From assembly GCF_028802875.1 (NCBI RefSeq), contig NZ_JARAMP010000012.1:1-64000 (forward strand): a stretch of 64,000 nucleotides of DNA. The letters are read 5' to 3'. A program made the position numbers and the translations under genes. How positions within the stretch are numbered: the first letter of the stretch is position 1; each line of letters opens with the position of its first letter. The notes beneath the pieces were generated by a model that was not told the DNA's origin, searched no databases, and saw only the letters and a list, made by a program, of their open reading frames with translations. This document shows positions 34,488-42,517 of the stretch, in pieces. This stretch comes from Seohaeicola sp024304985. Its GTDB lineage: Bacteria; Pseudomonadota; Alphaproteobacteria; Rhodobacterales; Rhodobacteraceae.

Positions 34488-35283
34488 CCCTCCCGTCCTT
34501 CTGAATATCTCCGATAGGATCGCCACGGTTACGTTGAACGATCCAGAACGTCGTAATCCGATCACCGGTAACGAGATGATCGCGTCCCTTCTTGAGATAT
34601 TCGCGAAAGTTCAGGCGGACCCGCAAGTTAGCGTCATGATCCTGACCGGCGCGGATCCGGCCTTTTGCGCCGGCGGCGACATCAAGGAAATGAATGACCC
34701 CGACAGTATCTTTCGCAAGGAACCGCTTGCGGCAGCGCAGAGCTATGTCGATGGGGTGCAGCGGTTGCCTTTGGCGCTGTACAACCTCGACGTTCCGACC
34801 ATAGCAGCGGTCAACGGCGCGGCGGTCGGCGCGGGATGCGACCTGACGATGATGTGCGATATGCGCGTCGCCTCGGACAAGGCGCGGTTCGGCGAAGTCT
34901 TTTTGAACCTCGGAATCATCCCGGGCGATGCGGGCAGCTGGTTCATGCTGCGCCGTCTGGGCCATCAGAAAGCTGCCGATCTGACCTTCTCGGGCCGCAT
35001 GATCGATGCCGCCGAGGCCCTGGAAATGGGAATGGTGCTGGAGGTCGTGCCGCATGACCAGTTGATGGACCGCGCCCGCGAACGCGCCGCCGTCATCGCA
35101 TCGAAGCCGCCGCGCGCGGTGCGGATCGCAAAGCGTCTGATGCGCAATGCCGAACGGATGGATCTACCAGATTTCCTGAATTCCGCGGCGGCCTATCAGG
35201 CGCTCATGCATCAGACTGAAGACCACCACGAGGCGGTTGCTGCCTATATCGAAAAGAGAAAACCGAGCTTCACGGGTCGCTAA
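34480..35283 (+). CDS. Enoyl-CoA hydratase/isomerase family protein
   Basis: The 267-residue crotonase-fold enzyme has GADPAFCAGGDIKEM (about residue 58) and VNGAAVGAGCDLTMMCDMR (about 108). Glu in FGEVFLNLGIIPGDAG falls in the region of the catalytic acid, and the protein ends RKPSFTGR. The ATG at 34480, 9 bases after GAGGAG, is preferred to the one at 34471. It overlaps the end of the SDR gene. A beta-oxidation hydratase role is likely. Confidence 0.88.
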   Translation: MSSPPVLLNISDRIATVTLNDPERRNPITGNEMIASLLEIFAKVQADPQVSVMILTGADPAFCAGGDIKEMNDPDSIFRKEPLAAAQSYVDGVQRLPLALYNLDVPTIAAVNGAAVGAGCDLTMMCDMRVASDKARFGEVFLNLGIIPGDAGSWFMLRRLGHQKAADLTFSGRMIDAAEALEMGMVLEVVPHDQLMDRARERAAVIASKPPRAVRIAKRLMRNAERMDLPDFLNSAAAYQALMHQTEDHHEAVAAYIEKRKPSFTGR

Positions 35284-35294
35284 AGGAAGATCGC

Positions 35295-35777
35295 ATGTCC
35301 GATATAGCTCAGAAAAAAATCGAGCAGATCGCCCAGATGTGGAATGAGCGCGGCAAGGGTTTGATTACCCATATGGCGCTCGAGATTGAGGAGGTTTCGA
35401 CCCAAGGCGTGCAAGTTCGAATGCCGTTCAACCCCGAGTTCTGCGTGGATAGGGAACAAACACTACTTCATGGTGGTATCCTGACCGCTCTTCTAGACAG
35501 TGTGTTCGGTCTTGCGAACTTTGTGGCCATCGAGGGTGTCAGCACGATGGCAACGCTTGACCTCAGGGTTGATTACCTGCGGCCCGCTCGATCGCGCGCG
35601 GACGTTATCGTTCGCGCGCATTGTTTTCGAAAAACCCGCCATATTGCCTTCGATTCGGGCAGTATCTGGTTTGATGGCCATGAGAATGCGGAAATTGCAC
35701 GTGGAGTCGCATCATTCGCATTGACCCGTGGAGACTCCAGCCTGTTTGACGCGTTGGAAAAAGGAGATCCATCGTGA
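35295..35777 (+). CDS. PaaI-type hot-dog thioesterase
   Basis: The 160-residue single hot-dog protein has the PaaI core LLHGGILTALLDSVFGLANF (about residue 57) followed by TLDLRVDYLRPAR. Such enzymes hydrolyse dead-end or overflow acyl/aryl-CoA and release CoA. It is fifth in the operon and overlaps the next thioesterase gene by four bases (GTGA). The local base composition looks less GC-rich than upstream genes. Confidence 0.88.
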   Translation: MSDIAQKKIEQIAQMWNERGKGLITHMALEIEEVSTQGVQVRMPFNPEFCVDREQTLLHGGILTALLDSVFGLANFVAIEGVSTMATLDLRVDYLRPARSRADVIVRAHCFRKTRHIAFDSGSIWFDGHENAEIARGVASFALTRGDSSLFDALEKGDPS

Positions 35778-36178
35778 TCAACTTGCAAGCCGTCAATGCA
35801 AATGTATCCCGCGTGCCGTTCTTCCGTTTTCTCAACTTTGAGGTTCAGAGCGTGGACAGCTGCCACGCCGAAACCGAGATGACCTTTGTAGAACGCCACA
35901 TCGGAAACCCAGTCATGGACTACTACCATGGCGGGATCATCGCGAGCTTCATGGAAGCGACCGCCGCTATCGCAGTTCATCCCGATTTCGCGGACGTTCC
36001 GGCAAAGCCGATCAATCTGACCGTCGATTACCTCCGACCTGGCGTGAAGGGATCGCTTTATGCCCGTGCTAATGTTACCCGCAAGGGCAAGCGGATGGCG
36101 AGCGTCAGCGTGACCACATGGCAGACGGACCGGGAAAAGACGGTTGCGGAAGGGCTGTACCACTTCCTTCTGGTTTGA
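35774..36178 (+). CDS. PaaI-type hot-dog thioesterase, GTG start
   Basis: The 134-residue hot-dog protein has YYHGGIIASFMEATAAIAVH (about residue 46) and INLTVDYLRPGVKGSLYARA. It begins with GTG at 35774, with AAGGAG eight bases upstream and a GTGA overlap with the previous stop. It pairs with the preceding thioesterase; hot-dog proteins act as dimers or tetramers, so a hetero-oligomer is possible. It converges with the double-TetR gene 18 bp away. Confidence 0.88.
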   Translation: MINLQAVNANVSRVPFFRFLNFEVQSVDSCHAETEMTFVERHIGNPVMDYYHGGIIASFMEATAAIAVHPDFADVPAKPINLTVDYLRPGVKGSLYARANVTRKGKRMASVSVTTWQTDREKTVAEGLYHFLLV

Positions 36179-36196
36179 TCGCAATGGCTGCGCTCA

Positions 36197-37552
36197 TCAG
36201 GCTCGCGCGACGTTCTCCCTGTCGCAGATCCCTTCAAGAAGCAGCGTGATGAGCATGCCAGAGAACTCAGACAATGAAAGATACCCCGAGCTTCCCTCCT
36301 TGTTGGGATCAAACCATTCCACCGTCCAGTTCAAGGCGCCCAACATCACCTGGCGCAGAGGGACAATCTTGACGTCAGATCTTATGGCATCGGCCTCTTG
36401 CGCTTCGCGAAGAACCCTGTCCCAGAGATGCCCATACTCATGACGAATACCCCTGTGTCTCTTCCTTAAATGATTGGGCAGCATCCCATAGCTTCTGATG
36501 TTCGCAGACGTGAATTCGCTTGCCTTGAAGAGAAAATGTAAATGCGTACAAATCGCAGTTGCGATCCTAGCATGATGGTCGATTGGCGCATGAAATTCTT
36601 GGACTGCTGCGGTGACCCCAGATAGCAAATCGCTCAAGCCGGCGTTCAGAACCTCGTCCACTATCGCGTCTTTGGATTTGAAATGGTAATAGACGCTGCC
36701 CGCCTTCATATCCGCTTCATCCGCGATCTGTCTTAGCGTGGTCGCCTTGTACCCTTTGTCTCTAAGAACGCGCGCCGCGGCCCTCAGGATTTCGGCGCGG
36801 GTTTTTGCGGCCTTGCCGATGGTGTCTTGCTCTTCAACAGAAGCGGCTACGTCGCCCGCCTTCTGGCCGTCTACGTTAGCCCGGTGACTGGGACACATAC
36901 CGTCAAGTATCAGTTTGCTCATACGTTCTGCGAGGATATGAACCGGATACTGATCCACTTTATACCATTCGACGGTCCAGTTCATGGCGCTCAATATGAA
37001 CTGCCGGATCGCCGTAACGGAAATGTCGTTTCTCAAGGTGCCATAGTCTTTGGCATCCTGCAGAAAGCTGCTCCATACCCCGGCATAGGAGGCACGCAAC
37101 TCACGGTGTGGTGCGCGCGCTTCATCCGACAGCATCGGATAGTTCCGGATATTGGCGGAAGTGAAGTCGCTGTCGGTCAGAAGATAGGTCAGGTGGGTTT
37201 CGATAAGCAAAGCGAAGGTCTTGCGAAATTCTTCGGGGCGCTGCTTCGTCGCGCGGACGATTTCGCAGACCTTCTCGTAAAGCTGCCGCACACCAAGTTC
37301 GAGAACCTCGCTCAAAATCTGGTCCTTGGATTGGAAATGATAGTAGATGCTTCCGGCTTCTATCCCTGATCCATGGGCGATGTCGCGCATCGTCGTCGCG
37401 TAAAAGCCATCGTGCCGAAAAAGTCGGGCAGCCGTAGCGAGGACGTCCCCCCGCGTCCTTTCGGACTTGCTCAGGTCATCTTCGATTTTATCGACCACAT
37501 CGAGTCCTCGCATCATCAGCGATCGATACTTGTCGCCCATAAGGATGTCCAT
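36197..37552 (-). CDS. Double TetR regulator: two complete TetR repressors fused in one chain
   Basis: The 451-residue protein contains two successive TetR units. Unit 1 has its HTH at about residues 32-78 (TTMRDIAHGSGIEAGSIYYHF) and a ligand domain with TSANIRNY (131-138) and NWTVEW (191-196). Unit 2 has its HTH at about 250-295 (TTLRQIADEADMKAGSVYYHF), TSANIRSY (348-355) and NWTVEWFDP (408). A ~30-residue acidic linker joins them. TetR proteins normally dimerise, so this chain may be a covalent pseudo-dimer with two non-identical reading heads. The start is uncertain (37552, 37540 or further in). It is divergent from badH, with a perfect operator at 37563. Confidence 0.9.
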   Translation of the reverse strand: MDILMGDKYRSLMMRGLDVVDKIEDDLSKSERTRGDVLATAARLFRHDGFYATTMRDIAHGSGIEAGSIYYHFQSKDQILSEVLELGVRQLYEKVCEIVRATKQRPEEFRKTFALLIETHLTYLLTDSDFTSANIRNYPMLSDEARAPHRELRASYAGVWSSFLQDAKDYGTLRNDISVTAIRQFILSAMNWTVEWYKVDQYPVHILAERMSKLILDGMCPSHRANVDGQKAGDVAASVEEQDTIGKAAKTRAEILRAAARVLRDKGYKATTLRQIADEADMKAGSVYYHFKSKDAIVDEVLNAGLSDLLSGVTAAVQEFHAPIDHHARIATAICTHLHFLFKASEFTSANIRSYGMLPNHLRKRHRGIRHEYGHLWDRVLREAQEADAIRSDVKIVPLRQVMLGALNWTVEWFDPNKEGSSGYLSLSEFSGMLITLLLEGICDRENVARA

Positions 37553-37562
37553 TGCAATAAAT

Positions 37563-37576
37563 CTAACAGGCGTTAG
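37563..37576. promoter_or_regulatory. Symmetric operator between the double-TetR gene and badH
   Basis: CTAAC-aggc-GTTAG is a perfect palindromic match to the shared motif. It lies 11 bp upstream of the regulator start and 68 bp upstream of badH, so it probably controls both, including autoregulation. Confidence 0.8.
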
Positions 37577-37643
37577 AATGTACGAAAGGACGCCTCGAAT
37601 CAAGTTCTTTGCGAAGGTGTTAGCGGCAGAGGAGGACATCCAT

Positions 37644-38405
37644 ATGCGAGGATTAAATGGAAAACGTGTCATCGTGACGGGTGGCGGCAGCGGAATCGGG
37701 CGCGCGGTGTGCGAACGTTTCGGCGAAGAAGGTGCCGAGGTTGCGATCTTCGATATGAATGAAGGCGGCGCGCAGGAAACGGCCCGTCTGATCCAGAGCG
37801 GCGGAGGAAAAGCCCAAGCTTACAAGGTGGACATCACCGACCGGGCTGAGGTGGACAAGGCTGTGGCCGCGTTCGAGGCTGGTGGTCCGATCGACGTGCT
37901 GGTGAACAACGCCGGCTGGGATGTGATAAAACCGTTCCTCGACAGCGATGCGGATCTGTGGAAAAAGGTCATCGACATCAACCTTTATGGTCCGCTGAAC
38001 ATGCACCACGCGGTGTTGCCCGGCATGGTCAATAACGGCGGGGGCCGCGTGGTCAACATCGCCTCCGACGCCGGCCGTGTCGGGTCTTCGGGCGAAGCCG
38101 TTTATTCGGCTTGCAAGGGCGGCATCATCTCGTTCACCAAAACCGTGGCGCGGGAACTGGCGCGCAAGGGCATTCAGTTGAACGCTGTCGCCCCCGGCCC
38201 GACCGATACGCCGCTGTTTGCTCAGGTTGCCGAGGGCGAGGCCGGTCAAAAGATCGCCGAGGGTCTCAAGCGGGCGATTCCGATGAAGCGTCTGGCGCAG
38301 CCGACGGATTATCCTGGCATCATCTGCTTCCTGTCGTCCGACGACGCCGGTTTCATTACCGGCCAGGTGATCTCGGTTTCCGGCGGCTTGTCGATGCACG
38401 GTTGA
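37644..38405 (+). CDS. badH: 2-hydroxycyclohexanecarboxyl-CoA dehydrogenase (BadH-like SDR)
   Basis: The 253-residue SDR has GGGSGIG, Asp in FDMNEGG (NAD preference), NNAGWDVIKPF, HHAVLPGMV, GRVGSSGEAVYSACKGG with Ser/Tyr/Lys of the active site, and a C terminus ITGQVISVSGGLSMHG. These blocks closely match BadH of Rhodopseudomonas, which oxidises 2-hydroxycyclohexanecarboxyl-CoA to the 2-oxo compound. The start at 37644 is set by GAGGAGG eight bases upstream; a longer upstream frame is spurious. It appears monocistronic, with a terminator at 38472. No BadI ring-opening hydrolase is recognised in the window. Confidence 0.87.
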   Translation: MRGLNGKRVIVTGGGSGIGRAVCERFGEEGAEVAIFDMNEGGAQETARLIQSGGGKAQAYKVDITDRAEVDKAVAAFEAGGPIDVLVNNAGWDVIKPFLDSDADLWKKVIDINLYGPLNMHHAVLPGMVNNGGGRVVNIASDAGRVGSSGEAVYSACKGGIISFTKTVARELARKGIQLNAVAPGPTDTPLFAQVAEGEAGQKIAEGLKRAIPMKRLAQPTDYPGIICFLSSDDAGFITGQVISVSGGLSMHG

Positions 38406-38471
38406 CCGTGGGCGGGAGTGCCTGTCACAAGGTATTGCCGTCACGCCGTGTCCAGGGTTACCTCCCCGACT

Positions 38472-38498
38472 GGCCGCGCCAAATGTGCGGCCCTTTTT
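38472..38498 (+). terminator. Rho-independent terminator after badH
   Basis: Stem GGCCGC (38472-38477) pairs with GCGGCC (38487-38492) around a 9-base loop and is followed by CTTTTT. It lies ~70 bp after the badH stop and just before the next gene's ribosome site. Confidence 0.72.
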
Positions 38499-38517
38499 CC
38501 TTGTAGAAAGGTGGCGG

Positions 38518-40455
38518 ATGTTTCAGCCAGACTCTGACATTCAGCGATTAAGCACGCTGACCGCTTTTCTGAAAGACTGCGGCATTGACAGTTACGAGGA
38601 TCTTGTCCGCCGCGCCACTGAGGAGCCGGATTGGTTCTGGGGCCGGATCATTGACCATGCCGGTATACGGTTCGGCAAGCCGCACACGGTGCTGCGGGAT
38701 ATTTCCGATGGGCCTGAATCGATCAGATGGGCTGTCGGAGCCACTCTAAATCTGACGGAAACCTGTCTCGACGCACGAATTCACGAAGGTCTTGGCGAAA
38801 AGACTGCGATTGACTGGGTCGGCGAAGACGGAAGCCGCCGCCAATGGACCTATTCCGAACTTTCCGCCGAAGTCGCCCGCGTCGCCTCGGCCCTTGACGC
38901 GCGCGGGGTGCAGCCTGGTCAGGCGGTGGGCATCTACATGCCGATGATCCCCGAAATCGAGGCTGCGCTGCTAGGTATTGCCCGGCTGGGCGCGGTCGCG
39001 GTGCCGCTGTTTTCCGGCTTTGCGCCGCATGCGATCATATCGCGCCTGAAGGATGCGGGTGCCGTGGCGGTGCTGACGGCGGATGCCTCACCCAGACGCG
39101 GCAAGCCGGTCTGGATGGAGGCGGTGCTGGCCGAAGCCCTGACCGAGGTGCCTTCCGTTCATACCGTGTTCAGCCTGCGGCGGTTCGGCGGCGCGGTGGC
39201 CGATCCGGCCCGCGATCTCGACTGGACCGAAGCTTTGGGCGCCGCCGACCCGGATTTCGCAGCGGTTGCCGTCAAGGCCGAGGACCCTTTCCTCATCGCC
39301 TATACCTCGGGCACGACAGGCCGGCCCAAGGGCGTTGTGCATACCCATCTCGGGGTGCAGGCCAAGGCAACGGCGGATATCCTGCTGTGCCTCGACATGA
39401 AACGCGATGACCGCCACCTGTGGATGACCGACATGGGCTGGGTGATGGGGCCGCTCACCCTGCTATCGGTGCTGCTGTCCGGCGCCACGCTGGTGCTGGC
39501 CGAGGGCGCGCCCTCTATCCCTGGCGATCCCTTCAGGCTGTTGCGCATTGCGTCCGAGATGCAGGTGACCCACATCGGCGTTGCCCCCACGCTGGTGCGG
39601 CAATTCATGACGCAAAGCCCCGAGCCACTTTTGGCCTATGACTTGGCACGCCTGCGCATCGTCGCCTCGACCGGCGAGCCCTGGACGGAAGAGGCCTGGC
39701 TCTGGCAACTCGACCATATTTGCCGACGCCGCGCTGTGCCGCTGAACATTTCCGGTGGAACCGAACTGTTCGGCGCGATCCTGACCTCAACTGTGCTGCA
39801 CGAAATCAAGCAGGGCGGTTTTTCGGCCCAGGCCCTGGGTGTGGGCGCGCGCGTACTGCGCGAGGATGGCCACGAGGCCGCGCCGGGCGAGGTGGGCGAA
39901 CTGGTCGTGACCCAGCCGCCTCTGGGGCTGACCCCGGCGATCTGGGGCGACCGCGAGCGGTATCTCGAAACCTACTGGTCCACCTATCCCGGCATCTGGC
40001 GGCACGGCGACTGGGTGCGCCGCGACCCTGACGGCACCTGGTATATCCTCGGCCGCTCGGACGACACGCTGAACATCGCCGGTAAACGCATCGGCCCGCC
40101 CGAGATCGAGGCGGCGCTGACCGGGACCGGCGAGGTGGTGGACGCCGCCGCCATCGCCGCGCCCGACGATATCAAGGGGGTGGCCGTGGTCTGTATTTGC
40201 GTCGCGGCGCCGGGGGTGTCGCCCAATGCGACGCTTGTCGAACGGCTCAAGGACCGGGTGGGCGAGGTCGTGTCGAAACCCTTCCGCCCGCGCGAGATCC
40301 ATTTCGTCGAGGCATTGCCCAAGACCCGCACCATGAAGACGATGCGCCGGATCGTGCGCGCGGCCTTCCTTGGCGAGAATCCGGGCGATCTGTCGTCGAT
40401 CAGCAACCCGAAAACAATCCAGCCCATTGCAGACCTGCGAAAGGATAAGACATGA
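38518..40455 (+). CDS. AMP-dependent synthetase/ligase, acetyl-CoA synthetase-like
   Basis: The 645-residue ANL ligase has an ACAS-N-like N terminus (PDWFWGRIIDHAGI), the P-loop AYTSGTTGRPKGVVHTH, a TDMGWVMGP segment, SGGTELFG, the hinge GRSDDTLNIAGKRIGPPEIE, and a C-terminal acetylatable-lysine region ALPKTRTMKTMRR. Length and N-terminal domain fit acetyl/propionyl-CoA synthetase relatives, some of which act on larger acids. The ATG at 38518 is preceded by GAAAGGTGG. It begins a plus-strand operon that continues into the NmrA-like gene with a four-base overlap. Confidence 0.9.
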   Translation: MFQPDSDIQRLSTLTAFLKDCGIDSYEDLVRRATEEPDWFWGRIIDHAGIRFGKPHTVLRDISDGPESIRWAVGATLNLTETCLDARIHEGLGEKTAIDWVGEDGSRRQWTYSELSAEVARVASALDARGVQPGQAVGIYMPMIPEIEAALLGIARLGAVAVPLFSGFAPHAIISRLKDAGAVAVLTADASPRRGKPVWMEAVLAEALTEVPSVHTVFSLRRFGGAVADPARDLDWTEALGAADPDFAAVAVKAEDPFLIAYTSGTTGRPKGVVHTHLGVQAKATADILLCLDMKRDDRHLWMTDMGWVMGPLTLLSVLLSGATLVLAEGAPSIPGDPFRLLRIASEMQVTHIGVAPTLVRQFMTQSPEPLLAYDLARLRIVASTGEPWTEEAWLWQLDHICRRRAVPLNISGGTELFGAILTSTVLHEIKQGGFSAQALGVGARVLREDGHEAAPGEVGELVVTQPPLGLTPAIWGDRERYLETYWSTYPGIWRHGDWVRRDPDGTWYILGRSDDTLNIAGKRIGPPEIEAALTGTGEVVDAAAIAAPDDIKGVAVVCICVAAPGVSPNATLVERLKDRVGEVVSKPFRPREIHFVEALPKTRTMKTMRRIVRAAFLGENPGDLSSISNPKTIQPIADLRKDKT

Positions 40456-41306
40456 TCACCGTTTTCGGAGCCACCGGCACCACCGGCGCCCCCCTTGTCG
40501 ACACGCTTCTGGCCAAGGGCGCGACCGTGCGCGCTGTCACCAGCAACCCCGCAAGTCTGGACGCTCTGAAGGCCAAGGGATGCGAGGCCGTCGTCGCGAG
40601 TTTCACCGATCCCGCCGCGCTGGCGCGGGCCTGTAACGGAGCAGAAAAGATATACCTGGTCACGCCTGCCCATCTGGACATGCGCCAGTGGAAGGCGAAC
40701 GTGATCGAGGCCGCCAAGGCCGCGGGCGTGCGCCATGTCGTTCTGGCCACCGGGCTGGGCGCGTCGCCCAAGGCGGGTCTGACCTTTGGAAAGTGGCACT
40801 CCGAAACCCAGGAGCTGCTGAAGCAGAGCGGGCTTGACTGGACGTTCGTCCAGCCGACCTATTTCATGCAGAACCTGCTCTGGCAGGCCAGCAACATTGC
40901 CAAGAACGGGGTGTACCACGATGATCTGGGCGGCCCTGTAGCCTGGATCGACGCCCGCGACATCGCGGATGTCGCCGCCGAGACACTGACCGCCCCGGGA
41001 TTTGAGGGCAAGGGTCTTGGGGTGACCGGCCCCGAAGCGCTAACCGGTGATGACATCGCAGCCCTTTTGTCCGAAGTGACAGGGCGAAATGTCACCTGTG
41101 CCCCCCTGTCGGCCGAGGATGCGAAAGCGGCCATGGTGGCTGGCGGGATGCAGGATGAGGTCGCCGGAGCCATGGTCGAACTGGCCTCCATAGCGCCCAA
41201 GGGCTACCTTGCCGGCATCGAGACAACGGTCAGCGACGTGTCGGGCCGCCCGGCCCGTCGATTTACCGATTTCATCGCTGAGAACCGGGATGCGTTCGTC
41301 CAGTGA
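40452..41306 (+). CDS. NmrA-like NAD(P)-binding protein
   Basis: The 284-residue atypical SDR begins MITVFGATGTTGAPLV with the GxxGxxG dinucleotide motif, followed by VRAVTSNPASLDAL. Later blocks (GLDWTFVQPTYFMQNL, AWIDARDIADVAAE) match the NmrA/quinone-oxidoreductase-like SDR group. These proteins are redox sensors or NADPH-dependent reductases; no catalytic assignment can be made. Its start overlaps the ligase stop by four bases. Confidence 0.82.
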   Translation: MITVFGATGTTGAPLVDTLLAKGATVRAVTSNPASLDALKAKGCEAVVASFTDPAALARACNGAEKIYLVTPAHLDMRQWKANVIEAAKAAGVRHVVLATGLGASPKAGLTFGKWHSETQELLKQSGLDWTFVQPTYFMQNLLWQASNIAKNGVYHDDLGGPVAWIDARDIADVAAETLTAPGFEGKGLGVTGPEALTGDDIAALLSEVTGRNVTCAPLSAEDAKAAMVAGGMQDEVAGAMVELASIAPKGYLAGIETTVSDVSGRPARRFTDFIAENRDAFVQ

Positions 41307-42015
41307 CCTGGCGGCGGCGCCGCTTTATCTTGAAATGGCGCCGCCCCTGAACGCAGCGTCCCAGATCAACCATCTTTTTGTGTTCCGCGATATGGGTGTA
41401 CTGAGCGGACGTGGAAGCGGGCGGTTCGCGACCGACCTCTTTACCCTTTCGATAACGTGCGACGACAGCGGCGGGGCGCGCGGATCGATGGCACCACCGC
41501 GCCCGGGTTTCACGCCCCGCCTAATGCCATTCCATGGTGTCGTGGCCGGGCTACGGCTGTCGTCAAGACCGGAGCGTTTGCCCGAGGCCGAGGAACTGAA
41601 ACCGTTGGCTTCAGCTCTGGCGCGCGTTCAGCAGAGCGACGAGGCGCTGCCGTTGTTGGTCACTATGCTCGACGAACTTGCAAAGTGTCTGCGTTTTGCC
41701 GCGTCACCCGGGCTGTGCAGTGCCCGCACGGAACGACGTAAGGTCCGAGAGGAAACCAGCGTGTCACGACGGCGACTCGCTGCCTCACGGCGCTTTCGGA
41801 GGTTGCTTGGACAACTCGCGACGCAGACCGTGTCCCTGACAGATCTGGCGCTGGATGCCGGATATTACGATCAACCTCATATGTCCGCCGCCTGCCGTGC
41901 CTTTGCAGGAAAACCACCCCGCGCACTTCGCTTACAGGCGGCACAGTGCGGTTTTGGCCGTTCGCTACAAGATGCGCGCCTCAAGGATCGGCTAATCTTG
42001 GTCATCAATGAATGA
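41290..42015 (+). CDS. AraC-family transcriptional regulator
   Basis: The ~241-residue protein has an N-terminal region (MAPPLNAASQINHLFVF) like the sensor domain seen in some AraC proteins. Its C-terminal AraC DNA-binding domain has a weakened first helix-turn-helix (SARTERRKVREETSVSRRR) and a clear second one (VSLTDLALDAGYYDQPHMSAACRAF). The start at 41290 is a guess, giving a 17-bp overlap with the preceding gene; a longer upstream frame lies inside that gene. A regulator inside a catabolic operon may sense its intermediates. Confidence 0.7.
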   Translation: MRSSSDLAAAPLYLEMAPPLNAASQINHLFVFRDMGVLSGRGSGRFATDLFTLSITCDDSGGARGSMAPPRPGFTPRLMPFHGVVAGLRLSSRPERLPEAEELKPLASALARVQQSDEALPLLVTMLDELAKCLRFAASPGLCSARTERRKVREETSVSRRRLAASRRFRRLLGQLATQTVSLTDLALDAGYYDQPHMSAACRAFAGKPPRALRLQAAQCGFGRSLQDARLKDRLILVINE

Positions 42016-42036
42016 AATTCAGGAGGGCAGCACGCC

Positions 42037-42492
42037 ATGACGCCATTCGAACCGAAAAATCCTGCCTATGACGCACGCGTACGCGACAGTTTCAATCGAC
42101 AGAATGTGATGCGCACGCTTGGGATCAGGATTGCCGATCTTACCCCCGGACATATCGTCCTAGAGATGGCCCACAGTGCTGATTTCACCCAACAGCATGG
42201 GTTTCTGCATGCCGGAGTCGTTTCGACCGCGCTCGACAGTGCGTGCGGCTATGCCGGTTTTTCGCTGATGCCCGCCGATGCCGCGGTGTTGACGGTGGAA
42301 TTCAAGATCAACCTGCTCAACCCGGCGGACGGCGAACGGTTTCGCTTCGTTGCCGACGTGGTGAAACCGGGAAGGAACCTGACCATCTGCGAGGCACGCG
42401 CCTATGCCACCAAGGGAGGACAGGAAAAGCTGGTCGCGACGATGACCGCGACGCTGATGGCGCTGGTGGGGCGGACGGGCGTGGCGGGGTGA
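42037..42492 (+). CDS. PaaI-type hot-dog thioesterase
   Basis: The 151-residue protein has the PaaI core QQHGFLHAGVVSTALDSACGY (about residues 51-70) and VEFKINLLNPADG. It is the third PaaI-like thioesterase in the window. It follows the AraC-type gene by 21 bp, with AGGAGG upstream of the ATG. It converges with the ligase gene 42518-44038. Confidence 0.88.
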   Translation: MTPFEPKNPAYDARVRDSFNRQNVMRTLGIRIADLTPGHIVLEMAHSADFTQQHGFLHAGVVSTALDSACGYAGFSLMPADAAVLTVEFKINLLNPADGERFRFVADVVKPGRNLTICEARAYATKGGQEKLVATMTATLMALVGRTGVAG

Positions 42493-42517
42493 CGACCGGG
42501 GCCGGGCACCGGGCGGG

